Below, one piece after another: positions 37,527 to 46,317 of a stretch of DNA of 64,000 nt. Numbering within the stretch: the first letter of the stretch is position 1; each line of letters starts with the position of its first letter. A program made the translations under genes and the position numbers. The notes beneath the pieces are model-generated. The model searched no databases, had not been told where the DNA came from, and worked only from the letters and a program-made list of their open reading frames with translations. The DNA comes from Arthrobacter sp. DNA4. Lineage in GTDB: Bacteria; Actinomycetota; Actinomycetes; Actinomycetales; Micrococcaceae. Location of the stretch: positions 1,798,001 to 1,862,000 of the forward strand of contig NZ_CP101466.1 of NCBI RefSeq assembly GCF_024362385.1, read 5' to 3'.

Positions 37527-38135
37527 CTAGTGGGGCGTCCGCCGGTAGCGGATGTGGGTGGCCAGTGGCGAGTGGAGCACCTCGACCGGTTCGAAGCCGA
37601 AGGTTTCCATTCCGTCAAAAATCCGTTCTCCCGAACCGAGTAAAACCGGAGCGATGTCCAGGGTGAGCTCGTCAATCACGCCGGCGGCCAGCGCCTGTCG
37701 GACGGTGGATGCTCCGCCGGCGATATCCACTCCCTTGCCCCCGGCCGCCTCGACCGCCGCTGCGTACGCCGCATCGAAGCCGTCGCTGACAAAGTGGAAG
37801 GTTGTCCCGCCCTCCATCTGGATCGGATCATGCGGGTAATGGGTGAGGACGAACACCGGTGCATGGTAGGGCGGCTCGGGGCCCCACCATCCGCTCCAAT
37901 CCTCGTCCCAGTCTCCGCGGACGGGACCAAACATGTTCCGGCCCATCACGTAGGCGCCCCGCGGGCGCATCAGCCAATCAGCCGCGACCCCGTTGGCCTC
38001 GTTGGCGCGGGGATCCCCGATGTGCCAGCCGTGGAGTTCCAGCCCCCGCTTGCCCAGCGGGTTCTCGCGGCTTTGGTCAGGCCCGGCGACGAACCCGTCC
38101 AGGGACATTGACATGTGGCAGGTGGTGTCCGGCAC
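37527..38135 (-). CDS. Dihydrofolate reductase / RibD C-terminal family oxidoreductase
   Basis: 202 residues of the RibD_C fold. HMSMSLDGFVAGPD at the N-terminus, AYVMGRNMFGP in the middle and DIAGGASTVRQALAAGVIDELTLDI-type NADPH-binding elements near residue 138 are typical of the DHFR-family YwjB/YyaP class. The true substrate is unknown; it is not the FolA housekeeping enzyme. Start GTG 38135 follows GGAGG. It is convergent with the HNH gene. Confidence 0.88.
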   Translation of the reverse strand: MPDTTCHMSMSLDGFVAGPDQSRENPLGKRGLELHGWHIGDPRANEANGVAADWLMRPRGAYVMGRNMFGPVRGDWDEDWSGWWGPEPPYHAPVFVLTHYPHDPIQMEGGTTFHFVSDGFDAAYAAAVEAAGGKGVDIAGGASTVRQALAAGVIDELTLDIAPVLLGSGERIFDGMETFGFEPVEVLHSPLATHIRYRRTPH

Positions 38136-38238
38136 AGCGAACCTCCAGGGGTAAGTGCAGCTTCTGACCGATGGTGTGCGGGGAGCCTAGCATGCAGCAG
38201 TTGGAGGAACTACCCCTGAAGGTGCCGGGAGAGAGCCT

Positions 38239-39570
38239 TTAGTCGCTCCGTGTGCCGAAGACGATCTCGTCCCAGGACGGGACGCTGGAACGCTTGGGCC
38301 GTGCAGGCCGTTCCGGCGCCTCGGCCTCGGGCAACTGCCCGGTAGAGGGGGACGCGTCGTTCTGCTTGGGTGCCGGGCGGCGGGAATTGCTGCCCAGCAG
38401 CTCATCCAGCCCGGCGCCGCCGGAGTTGCCGGACCCGGCAGCAGGCGCGGAACCCGACGGCTTCTGCGGGGACGCCGCGATGGTGATTTCCCGGGTGTCG
38501 GTGCTGACGCCGTCGTGGAGCCGCAGCGCGTCATCATGGCCGTCCCGGTGCGGCGGAAGCAGGCTCAGCCTCGAGAGCATGGACGGCCTCGCGTCACGGC
38601 GCCGGATGAACGAGTCCCCCTGGGCGGCCGGTGCGTCCTGCTGGCCGTCCTGGGATTCGGGGTCCTCCGATTCCGGCTCAGGAGCCGCCTCGGCGGCTAC
38701 CTCGGAAGGCCGTGGGTGGGCAGCCGGTACGCCGTGGGCCAGGAGCAGCGCCAGGGCGTCGTCCGAATCCTCGTCCACGCCCAGCCGCTGGCCGCGCCGT
38801 GACCGGAGCATGTCCAGAAGGCCGTCGGATTCTTTCCCGGCGTCCTGCGCCGCACCCTGGGCCCCAGGGGATGCCTTGGAGGAGTCCGCGTCAGTCTCAA
38901 AATCGAAGGGGCGGTCGGAAACCGCCGTGAGGCGGCGGGCGGGAACAGGACCGTCCAAAGGTTCGAGTTCGCTCAGCTGCTGCGCCCAGCGGTTGGTGTT
39001 CTGCAGCGATTTGCGTCCGGGGCTGAAGGTCCACAGCGCGGGCGGTTCCTCCCCGATTCCCGAGGTCCCGCCAGGTTTGGCCTCAAAGTTTGCCGAGACA
39101 GTCCATGTGCCGTCCTGGCGCCGCCACGAGTCCCATTCCACGGTGGCTGGGTCGATGCCGTGGGCCGAAAGACGGTGGACCACCATGTCGTCCAGCGTCG
39201 CCGGGTTGTCGCCGAACGCAGAACGGTAGACGTCGTGGCCGGGGGAGGGTGCCGCGACTTCAACCTTCCGTGCCTGCTGCGCAACGTACTCGCGCTCCGC
39301 CAGGACCGGGCCCTCGTAGCGCTCCACCTTGGCCAGCGGCATCCCGGACAACTCCGCGACGTCGGCAGCGGTGGCACCGGCACGGATCCGGGCCTGGATA
39401 TCCCTGGGGGACATCGGAACAGCAGGCCGCTCCGTCCGCGGTTTCGCCGTGGACCGGCTGGCCGTCCTGAGGGCCTCATCGATCGGCAGCTGGAACATCT
39501 CGCCGCCGGCCCCGCTCAACAGGAGATGCGTCCCGTCGTCGTGCACGCCTACAAGCCGTAGATCCTGCAT
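38239..39570 (-). CDS. sepH: Cell division protein SepH (DUF3071)
   Basis: 443 residues. The N-terminal 60 residues (MQDLRLVGVHDDGTHLLL) and the helix-turn-helix-like RDIQARIRAGATAADVAELSG (about 73-93) form the DUF3071 domain. Residues about 250-443 are a disordered, acidic/Pro-rich tail with a conserved basic C-terminal end (RPKRSSVPSWDEIVFG). SepH stimulates FtsZ assembly in Streptomyces and mycobacteria (recalled). I chose ATG 39570 for its GGAGG at six bases; the longer frame adds 15 residues. It is the last minus-strand gene before DUF3093. Confidence 0.9.
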   Translation of the reverse strand: MQDLRLVGVHDDGTHLLLSGAGGEMFQLPIDEALRTASRSTAKPRTERPAVPMSPRDIQARIRAGATAADVAELSGMPLAKVERYEGPVLAEREYVAQQARKVEVAAPSPGHDVYRSAFGDNPATLDDMVVHRLSAHGIDPATVEWDSWRRQDGTWTVSANFEAKPGGTSGIGEEPPALWTFSPGRKSLQNTNRWAQQLSELEPLDGPVPARRLTAVSDRPFDFETDADSSKASPGAQGAAQDAGKESDGLLDMLRSRRGQRLGVDEDSDDALALLLAHGVPAAHPRPSEVAAEAAPEPESEDPESQDGQQDAPAAQGDSFIRRRDARPSMLSRLSLLPPHRDGHDDALRLHDGVSTDTREITIAASPQKPSGSAPAAGSGNSGGAGLDELLGSNSRRPAPKQNDASPSTGQLPEAEAPERPARPKRSSVPSWDEIVFGTRSD

Positions 39571-39700
39571 ACAAATCCTCCACCCTGGCATTACTATCAA
39601 CCGAAACTCTGCCACCCGGCGGTGCGGATTTGGCTCAAGAGGCAGGGCGCGCCGTGATTTTCCGCCGGATCAGGGCCCGGGCGGGGAGTTAACGGCAGTG

Positions 39701-40189
39701 TCAGCGGCGGGCCAGGGCTGCCGTCAGCTGGTCCGGGTGGCGGGTCGAGGCCAACCAGTAGGGGGTCCGGTCGGCCGGGTCGGTGATTTCGATCTTCACC
39801 ACCGGATCGATCCAGCCGCGGATGCAAAGGTAGGCCAGCCCGTTCAGCCGGGTGCCGCGCTCCGCCGTCGCTTCGCCGGACGTGAACTGCTGCACACCGC
39901 CCACAAAGCGGCGTTCGATGGTGGCCCGTCCAACAGTGAGGGCGTCCGGCGTCACCGTGATGGCCGGGGTGGAAAGGACCAGGAGGACAGTGATGATGGC
40001 CAGGAGCACCAGTGCCGCGGTGTAGCCCGCTGCCATGCTGATGGGGGCGAAAACCAGGATGCTTACCGCGGAGACACCGGCTGCGATAACCCAGATCCAG
40101 GCGTTGGGCCACAGCTTCTCCCGGTAAATAACCGGTCCGCCAGTGGAGGGGGTGCTGGGAACGGACGCGGGCGAGCTTGATTCGGGCAT
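39701..40189 (-). CDS. DUF3093 membrane protein
   Basis: 162 residues. Two adjacent hydrophobic segments (about 30-48 and 53-72) with the conserved REKLWPNAWIW lead are followed by a soluble C-terminal domain. The function is unknown; this gene is regularly found next to dut in actinobacteria (recalled). Start ATG 40189 (MPESSS); ribosome site weak. It is divergent from dut with a 116-bp gap. Confidence 0.82.
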   Translation of the reverse strand: MPESSSPASVPSTPSTGGPVIYREKLWPNAWIWVIAAGVSAVSILVFAPISMAAGYTAALVLLAIITVLLVLSTPAITVTPDALTVGRATIERRFVGGVQQFTSGEATAERGTRLNGLAYLCIRGWIDPVVKIEITDPADRTPYWLASTRHPDQLTAALARR

Positions 40190-40291
40190 AGCCCAAGCTT
40201 TCCACCTTTGGCCCGCTATTTCACCTTGGGGCAAGCCTCCCGGCCGGCGCCGTGGCCGCGGGCTCCTTAGGACTGGTTCGGGGGCGCGGGT

Positions 40292-40297
40292 TAGAGT
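40292..40297 (+). promoter_or_regulatory. Candidate -10 (TAGAGT) of dut
   Basis: It lies eight bases before GTG 40306, compatible with a leaderless or nearly leaderless message. Confidence 0.4.
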
Positions 40298-40305
40298 GAG
40301 TGACT

Positions 40306-40824
40306 GTGACTGATCATCCCGCCACGGTAGACCTTGTCCCGGACGCAGCATCACCCGCCCCTGCTGCCCCCACCCTGCAGGTCCAGTTGAAAATGCTGGA
40401 TCCGGAGCTGGAAGCGCCGTCCTACGCACATCCGGGCGACGCCGGCGCAGACCTCCGTGCCCGCGAGGACGTGGTGCTGCTGCCGGGGGAGCGCAAACTG
40501 GTCCCCACCGGCGTCGCCATCGCACTTCCGGACGGGTTCGTGGCGCTGATCCACCCCCGCTCAGGCCTGGCCACCAAGCACGGCCTCACGATCGTCAACG
40601 CGCCCGGCACCGTCGATGCGGGCTACCGGGGCGAGATCTCGGTGACCCTGCTGAACACCGACTCATCCCAGCCGATAGAGCTGCGCCGCGGCGATAGAAT
40701 TGCCCAAATGGTCATCCAGCGGGTGGAGTACGCCCAGTTCATTCCTGTCAGCGAGTTGAGCGGTTCCGTGCGCGGCACGGGCGGCTTTGGGTCCACCGGC
40801 GGTTTTAACGTTCCCGGAACCTGA
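40306..40824 (+). CDS. dut: dUTP diphosphatase
   Basis: 172 residues. All five trimeric dUTPase motifs are readable: [14 protein letters not shown], the [13 protein letters not shown]sp/Tyr loop, RGDRIAQ, and the C-terminal [11 protein letters not shown]-loop-like lid. The enzyme hydrolyses dUTP to dUMP and so feeds thymidylate synthesis and keeps uracil out of DNA. GTG 40306 is preferred over GTG 40300 because TAGAGT lies eight bases upstream. It probably begins the run dut-DUF3710-OB-DUF3159. Confidence 0.96.
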   Translation: MTDHPATVDLVPDAASPAPAAPTLQVQLKMLDPELEAPSYAHPGDAGADLRAREDVVLLPGERKLVPTGVAIALPDGFVALIHPRSGLATKHGLTIVNAPGTVDAGYRGEISVTLLNTDSSQPIELRRGDRIAQMVIQRVEYAQFIPVSELSGSVRGTGGFGSTGGFNVPGT

Positions 40825-40932
40825 CACCAGGACGCACCCGCTGCCACGCCAGCACGCACGACGGCGGGACCTCCGCGGTTCCCACCGGCACCATTCAGAA
40901 CTGGCACATTTTCAGGATTAAGGAGTCACCCC

Positions 40933-41646
40933 ATGGTCTTTGGGCTCGGCAGGAAAGCAAAGAATGAAGAGCCGGCGCAGCCGGTCGACGAGCTGACGGT
41001 TGCGGAGGCCGGAGAAGGCGAACCGGGCACTGCTGCCCGCCGCCCGGACGGCCCCTTCGACGAGTCCGAGATCAGCAGCCGCGACGGCTTTGTTGACCTC
41101 GGCGCCCTGCTCATCACACCGAGCGAGGGCCTTCAGCTCCGCCTCGAGGTGGAAGAGGCAACGCAGCGGGTAGTGGCAGTCACCCTGGACCTTAACGGCT
41201 CCAGCCTCCAGCTGCAGGCCTTCGCCGCCCCCAAGACAGAAACGCTCTGGGATGAGATCCGCGAACAGATCGGCCAGTCAGTCGGCGCGCAGGGCGGCCA
41301 GGTTGAAGAGGTTGAAGGCGCTTTCGGCACCGAACTGGTGGCCAAGCTGCCCGCCGGACTTCCGGACGGCAGCCAGGGCTACCGGGTGGCCCGCTTCATC
41401 GGCGTCGACGGTCCCCGCTGGTTCCTGCGCGGCGTCCTGGGTGGACCCGCGGCGCTGGAACGCCCCGCCGCGGAACCGCTCGAGGCCCTGTTCCGGCAGG
41501 TTGTGGTGGTCCGCGGGGACAGCCCCATGCCGCCCCGCGATCTTCTGCAGCTGAGGCTGCCCAAGGACGCTTCAGCCACTCCTCCGCCCGCCGCACCCAC
41601 CTTGGAGGAGCCCGAACGTGGTCCCGAAATTACACAGATCGGCTGA
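40933..41646 (+). CDS. DUF3710 family protein
   Basis: 237 residues. Acidic N-terminal tail (about 1-45), then the DUF3710 core (about 50-205; RDGFVDLGALL ... GSQGYRVARFIGVDGPRWFLRGV). No catalytic motif known. Start ATG 40933 follows AAGGAG. The 108-bp gap after dut contains a small GGGACC/GGTTCCC dyad only. The end overlaps the next gene by 29 bases. Confidence 0.88.
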   Translation: MVFGLGRKAKNEEPAQPVDELTVAEAGEGEPGTAARRPDGPFDESEISSRDGFVDLGALLITPSEGLQLRLEVEEATQRVVAVTLDLNGSSLQLQAFAAPKTETLWDEIREQIGQSVGAQGGQVEEVEGAFGTELVAKLPAGLPDGSQGYRVARFIGVDGPRWFLRGVLGGPAALERPAAEPLEALFRQVVVVRGDSPMPPRDLLQLRLPKDASATPPPAAPTLEEPERGPEITQIG

Positions 41647-41998
41647 GTCCCCACAGGGCGGGCCCACGCAGTCACCGCATGGGATTACGCCGCTGGGCCA
41701 ACTGCCCGACCGGGGCCGCGTCACCTGCCAGGGACACATTGACTCCGTGACATTTGTACCTGCCGACCGGACTGCCGAATTCAGCGCCATCGTTTCGGAG
41801 GATGACGCCGCACGTCCCGCCGCTCCCGGACAGGTCAGGCCACCGCGGCTCCGGGTCGTCTGGCTGGGCCGCCGCCGGGTGCCGGGCATCGAAGCAGGTG
41901 CGGAAATCCGGGTTGAGGGGATGCTGGCCCGCGGCAAGGACATGCCCACCATATTCAATCCCCGCTACGAGATACTGTCCCGCCAGGAGAACGAATGA
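41618..41998 (+). CDS. OB-fold nucleic-acid-binding domain protein
   Basis: 126 residues with a five-strand OB-type pattern: G-R-V-T-C-Q-G-H-I-D-S-V, L-R-V-V-W-L-G-R-R-R-V-P-G-I-E-A-G and the family ending NPRYEIL. It may bind RNA or single-stranded DNA, but no target is known. GTG 41618 lies in the end of DUF3710 and ATGA 41995 overlaps DUF3159, so all three are coupled. Confidence 0.82.
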   Translation: MVPKLHRSAESPQGGPTQSPHGITPLGQLPDRGRVTCQGHIDSVTFVPADRTAEFSAIVSEDDAARPAAPGQVRPPRLRVVWLGRRRVPGIEAGAEIRVEGMLARGKDMPTIFNPRYEILSRQENE

Positions 41999-42768
41999 CC
42001 GCGCACCAGCCCGAACAGCCCACCGGACCTGAAAACCCTGGCAGGAACGGGCAGCAGCAGGGCGGGCCCCAGGCTCCAGGTCCGTCCCCGGTCGCCGGGT
42101 TCGCCGCTGAGTATGCTGCCAAAGCCGGGCTCCACCGCACCCACGACGGACGCGTGGACGTCCTGCGGAGCGCCGGGGGAGTGCAGGGCATTGCGGAGAG
42201 CATCGTTCCCGGCCTTGTATTCCTGGTGGCGTTCACCATCACCCGCGAGCTCACCCTGTCCCTGGTGGCGGCCCTGGCATCGGCGGCTGTGTTCACCGTG
42301 GTCCGGCTGGTACAGCGGCGCCCCCTGACCCAGGCGCTGGCGGGGGTGGCCGGCGTCGGCATTTCCGCCTGGCTGGCCAACACCACCGGAAAGGCGGAGG
42401 ACTTCTACCTTCCCGGCTTCTTCACCAACGGCGCCTACATCCTGGCGATGGTGCTTTCCATCGCCGTCAAGTGGCCCGTTGCAGGCCTCCTCTTCGGCTT
42501 CATCCGGAACGAGGGCGTGGAGTGGCGCAAGGAACCGGCCCGGGTCAAGGCATACCGGCTGGGCACGTGGATCATCGTCGCCGTCCTCGCGCTCCGGCTC
42601 ATCGTGCAGGTGCCCCTCTACCTCATGGGCACAGACGGCCTGGCCGCTCTCGCAACCACGCGCCTCATCATGGGCGCGCCCCTGTACATCCTCGGGATCT
42701 GGGTTGCGTGGCTGGTAACCCGGCCTGCTCCGGCCGACGCTGAAGCCGGCGCAGACCGTACGGCCTGA
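41995..42768 (+). CDS. DUF3159 membrane protein
   Basis: 257 residues. Disordered Pro/Gln-rich N-terminus (about 1-35), then about six hydrophobic segments from residue 68 on (IVPGLVFLVAFTI, LVAALASAAVFTVV and later). The function is unknown; the family keeps company with dut, DUF3710 and the TrkA pair in actinobacteria (recalled). Overlaps the OB-fold gene by the ATGA junction and converges on the TrkA genes. Confidence 0.85.
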   Translation: MTAHQPEQPTGPENPGRNGQQQGGPQAPGPSPVAGFAAEYAAKAGLHRTHDGRVDVLRSAGGVQGIAESIVPGLVFLVAFTITRELTLSLVAALASAAVFTVVRLVQRRPLTQALAGVAGVGISAWLANTTGKAEDFYLPGFFTNGAYILAMVLSIAVKWPVAGLLFGFIRNEGVEWRKEPARVKAYRLGTWIIVAVLALRLIVQVPLYLMGTDGLAALATTRLIMGAPLYILGIWVAWLVTRPAPADAEAGADRTA

Positions 42769-42792
42769 CGCCCAGGCTGCGGGGCGCCCGGC

Positions 42793-43551
42793 CTAGCCGT
42801 CGAAGCCGTCGTCGTCCAAAGCATGGCCGCGGCCGCCCGCGGTGGCCGGCTGACCGTTGCCCGCAGGCTGTTCCCCGGCGTCGATGCTGCCCGGAGCGGA
42901 GGAGAGCAGCTCCCGCAGTCCGTCCTCGGCAGCAATGGTGGTGACGAAGAAGAGTTCGTCGCCGCCGTCAATGACGTCGTCCCGGGTGGGCGTGATCGGC
43001 GCCTGGTCGCGCAGGATGGCCACCAGGGTGGCGTCCTCGGGCCAGTGGATGTCTCCCACGGTCATGCCGATGACGTGGGAGTCGTGGGGCACAGTGAATT
43101 CCACCAGGGACGCCACTCCGGTCTGCAGCGTCAGCAGGCGGACCAGGTCACCGATCTCCACTGCCTCCTCCACGAGGGCGGTCATCAGCTGTGGGGTGTT
43201 GACGGCCACGTCGACACCCCAGGAGTCATTGAACATCCAGTCATTCTTCGGGTTGTTCACCCGGCCCACGGTGCGGCCAACACCGAACTCGGTCTTCGCC
43301 AGCAGGGACACCACCAGGTTCACTTTGTCATCGCCCGTTGCGGAGACCACGACGTCGGCGTCCTCCACTTTGGCGCCCTGCAGCGTGGAGAGCTCGCAGG
43401 CGTCGCCCACCAGCCAATGCGCGCCCCGCAGGCCGCTGCGGCCGATCACCTCGGGTTTGAGGTCGATGAGGAGAATCTCGTGCTTATGCGCCAGCAGTTC
43501 CCTGGCGATGGATGACCCGACGCTGCCGGCGCCGACGATAACGACTTTCAC
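42793..43551 (-). CDS. trkA: TrkA-N/TrkA-C potassium channel-type regulatory protein (second of pair)
   Basis: 252 residues. NAD-binding GAGSVGSS near residue 7, an acidic DLKPE at the end of beta-2, and the TrkA-C domain from about 150. It gates or modulates a K+ uptake channel or transporter according to NAD(H)/ATP state; its transporter is not in the window, although the divergent APC permease is a candidate. It overlaps the first TrkA gene by four bases (ATGA), so the two form an operon and probably a hetero-complex (ceoB/ceoC in mycobacteria). Confidence 0.9.
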   Translation of the reverse strand: MKVVIVGAGSVGSSIARELLAHKHEILLIDLKPEVIGRSGLRGAHWLVGDACELSTLQGAKVEDADVVVSATGDDKVNLVVSLLAKTEFGVGRTVGRVNNPKNDWMFNDSWGVDVAVNTPQLMTALVEEAVEIGDLVRLLTLQTGVASLVEFTVPHDSHVIGMTVGDIHWPEDATLVAILRDQAPITPTRDDVIDGGDELFFVTTIAAEDGLRELLSSAPGSIDAGEQPAGNGQPATAGGRGHALDDDGFDG

Positions 43552-44222
43552 TGATACTCCTTGGCGGGGGCTTTGGCGAGGATCTGGGCGATCTGGGCGC
43601 TGCGGTCCACCTGCAGCATGGCGTGCACGGTGTCACCGTCCTGGTACGCCGTTCCAGCGTCAGGCAGCAGGCCCTCGCCAAAACGGGTGACGTAGGCCAC
43701 CCGGACATCGGCGGCCTTCTCAATGCTGCTGATCCGGTGCCCGATCCATCCGGCGTCCAGGTCCAGTTCAGCCAGGACCAGCCGGCCCGAGGGCTCGCGG
43801 AAATCACCGGCGAGATGTTGTTCGGGAAGGATGCGGCGCAGCACCTGGTCCGCGCTCCAGCGGACGGCGGCCACCGTGGGGATGCCCAGGCGCTGGTAGA
43901 TCTCGGCGCGTCCCGGATCGTAGATCCTGGCGACGACATGCGGAACGTGGAAGGTCTCGCGGGCAACCCGGGTGGCCAGGATGTTCGAGTTGTCACCGCT
44001 GGAAACGGCAGCGAAGGCATAGGCCTCGCCAACTCCTGCCTGCTTGAGGGTCTCGCGGTCAAAGCCCACACCGGTCACCTTCCGGCCGGTGAAGCCCTGG
44101 CGGAGCCGGCGGAACGCGCGGTCATCCTGGTCGATGATGGCCACGGAATGACCGGCATCCTCCAGCGTGTGCGCCAGCGTTGCCCCCACCCGGCCACATC
44201 CCATGATCACGAAATGCGCCAC
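43548..44222 (-). CDS. trkA: TrkA-N/TrkA-C potassium channel-type regulatory protein (first of pair)
   Basis: 224 residues. NAD-binding GCGRVGAT near residue 8 and DQDDRAFRRL acidic strand end; TrkA-C from about 140. Start GTG 44222 follows AAGGAGATACG. It is divergent from the APC permease gene across 118 bp and overlaps the second TrkA gene. Confidence 0.9.
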   Translation of the reverse strand: MAHFVIMGCGRVGATLAHTLEDAGHSVAIIDQDDRAFRRLRQGFTGRKVTGVGFDRETLKQAGVGEAYAFAAVSSGDNSNILATRVARETFHVPHVVARIYDPGRAEIYQRLGIPTVAAVRWSADQVLRRILPEQHLAGDFREPSGRLVLAELDLDAGWIGHRISSIEKAADVRVAYVTRFGEGLLPDAGTAYQDGDTVHAMLQVDRSAQIAQILAKAPAKEYQ

Positions 44223-44305
44223 CGTATCTCCTTTGTATCTAAGTCAGGATCGTGCAGCTAGAACTCTACCGGCATGGCCCTTGTTAGGCCTGGCAGCGGC
44301 CCGTC

Positions 44306-44334
44306 ATGACATCGTCCGCGAATCAGACTAGCTT
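44306..44334 (+). promoter_or_regulatory. Promoter of the APC permease gene (ATGACA-17-TAGCTT)
   Basis: -35 ATGACA (44306-44311), 17-base spacer and -10 TAGCTT (44329-44334), then exactly six bases to GTG 44341. It is the best complete promoter seen for a leaderless gene in the window. Confidence 0.6.
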
Positions 44335-44340
44335 TGTGGG

Positions 44341-46317
44341 GTGTTGACAATACTGAACGCCGTCAAACGCGTGCTGGTGGGCAGGCCCTTCCGGAATGAC
44401 CGACTGGCCCACACCCTGCTTCCCAAGAAGATCGCATTGCCGATCTTTGCGTCCGATGCCCTCTCGTCCGTAGCCTACGCACCGGACGAGATCCTGCTCA
44501 CCCTGGCACTGGCCGGTGTCAGCGCCGTGGCGATCTCGCCGTGGGTCGGCCTGGCGGTGATGGTGGTGCTGCTGACCGTGGTGGCCTCCTACCGGCAGAA
44601 CGTGCACGCGTACCCGTCAGGCGGCGGCGACTACGAGATCGCCAACGAGAACCTGGGCAAGTATGCCGGCCTGACGGTTGCGTCGGCCCTCCTGGTGGAC
44701 TACGTCCTGACGGTTGCGGTGTCCATGTCGTCGGCAGCGGCGTACCTCACCACGGCTGTACCCTCGCTGCACGGCGAGCAGGCCGTCATCGCCACGATCG
44801 GCGTCGTCATCCTTGCCCTGGTGAACCTGCGCGGCATCAAGGAGGCGGGCAGCGTCTTCGCCGTCCCCACCTACATCTTCATGGCGTCCATCCTCGGCAT
44901 GACCGCGGTGGGCATGTTCCAGGCCGCCACCGGGCAGTTGGGGCAGGCGCCGTCGGCTGCGTTCACCATCGTTCCCGCGGAGGGCTTCGACCAGGGCCTG
45001 GTGGGCCTGGCCGGCGCCTTCCTGCTGCTGCGGGCCTTCTCCTCGGGCGCCGCGGCGCTGACCGGCGTCGAAGCCATCAGCAACGGCGTTCCCAACTTCC
45101 GGCACCCCAAGAGCAAGAACGCAGCCACCACGCTGCTGCTCCTGGGCGTGATCGGCGCCGCCATGCTGGCGGGCATCATCTACCTGGCAAACGCCACCAA
45201 GGTCCACATTGTGCTGGACCCCGCCAAGGAATTCCTGCTGAACGGCAGCCCGCTGCCCGAGGGTTACATCCAGAACCCGGCCATCAGCCAGATCGCGCAG
45301 ACCATCTTCGGCGAAGGGTCCATCCCCTTCTACATCGTGGTGGCCGCCACCGGCGTCATCCTGGTGTTCGCCTCCAACACCGCCTTCAACGGCTTCCCGG
45401 TCCTGGGTTCCATCCTCGCCCAGGACGGCTACCTGCCCCGCCAGCTCCGGACCCGCGGCGACCGGCTCGCTTTCAGCAACGGCGTGCTGGCCCTCGCGGC
45501 CGGCGCCCTGGTGCTCATCATTTCGTTCGACGCGGACGTCACCAAGCTCATCCAGCTCTACATCGTCGGCGTCTTCATTTCCTTCACCCTCAGCCAGCTC
45601 GGCATGATCCGGCACTGGGGGCGCGAGCTGAAACTCGCCAAGGACAAGGCGGTCCGGCGGAAGATGATCAAGTCCCGGACCATCAACAGCATTGGATTCG
45701 GCATGACCGGACTGGTGCTGGTCATCGTCCTCATCACCAAGTTCCAGCAGGGCGCCTGGATTGCCCTGCTGGCCATGTTCATCCTCTTCCTGATCATGTG
45801 GAGCATCCGGGCCCACTACGACAACGTCGCCAAGGAACTCGCCGTGGACGAGGACTCCTCACCGCGTGCCCTGCCCACCAGGGTCCATGCCGTCCTGCTG
45901 GTCTCGCATGTCCGCAAGCCCGTGCTGCGGGCCCTGGCCTATGCGCGTGCCTCCCGCCCCTCCCGGCTGGACGCCATTACCGTGGACATCGACCCGGACG
46001 AGACCGCACACACCATCGCGGACTGGGAAAAACTCGAGATCCCGGTGCCGCTGACCGTGCTCGCCAGCCCGTACCGGGAGACGGTCACGCCCATCATGGA
46101 CTACGTCAAGCAGATGCGCCTGGATTCCCCGCGGGACCTCGTGGTGGTCTACATCCCGGAGTATGTGGTGGGCAAATGGTGGGAGCAGCTGGTGCACAAC
46201 CAGACCGCCCTCCGCATCAAGACCCGGCTGCACTTCGAACCGGGAGTCATGGTGGCCAGCGTTCCCTGGCAGCTCAAATCCTCCGAAGAAGCCAAGAACC
46301 TCCAGGATGTCCAGTGA
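44341..46317 (+). CDS. APC-superfamily amino acid/K+ permease
   Basis: 658 residues. Twelve hydrophobic segments (about 30-480) with the APC patterns FASDALSSVAYAPDEIL and Y-R-Q-N-V-H-A-Y-P-S-G-G-G-D-Y near residue 90 are followed by a soluble C-terminal domain (about 495-658). This class (KimA/KtrI-like, formerly amino acid permease) includes K+ importers; the TrkA genes beside it make K+ plausible but not proven. The start is a GTG that a TAGCTT -10 precedes by six bases. Its end overlaps the methyltransferase start (GTGA). Confidence 0.9.
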   Translation: MLTILNAVKRVLVGRPFRNDRLAHTLLPKKIALPIFASDALSSVAYAPDEILLTLALAGVSAVAISPWVGLAVMVVLLTVVASYRQNVHAYPSGGGDYEIANENLGKYAGLTVASALLVDYVLTVAVSMSSAAAYLTTAVPSLHGEQAVIATIGVVILALVNLRGIKEAGSVFAVPTYIFMASILGMTAVGMFQAATGQLGQAPSAAFTIVPAEGFDQGLVGLAGAFLLLRAFSSGAAALTGVEAISNGVPNFRHPKSKNAATTLLLLGVIGAAMLAGIIYLANATKVHIVLDPAKEFLLNGSPLPEGYIQNPAISQIAQTIFGEGSIPFYIVVAATGVILVFASNTAFNGFPVLGSILAQDGYLPRQLRTRGDRLAFSNGVLALAAGALVLIISFDADVTKLIQLYIVGVFISFTLSQLGMIRHWGRELKLAKDKAVRRKMIKSRTINSIGFGMTGLVLVIVLITKFQQGAWIALLAMFILFLIMWSIRAHYDNVAKELAVDEDSSPRALPTRVHAVLLVSHVRKPVLRALAYARASRPSRLDAITVDIDPDETAHTIADWEKLEIPVPLTVLASPYRETVTPIMDYVKQMRLDSPRDLVVVYIPEYVVGKWWEQLVHNQTALRIKTRLHFEPGVMVASVPWQLKSSEEAKNLQDVQ

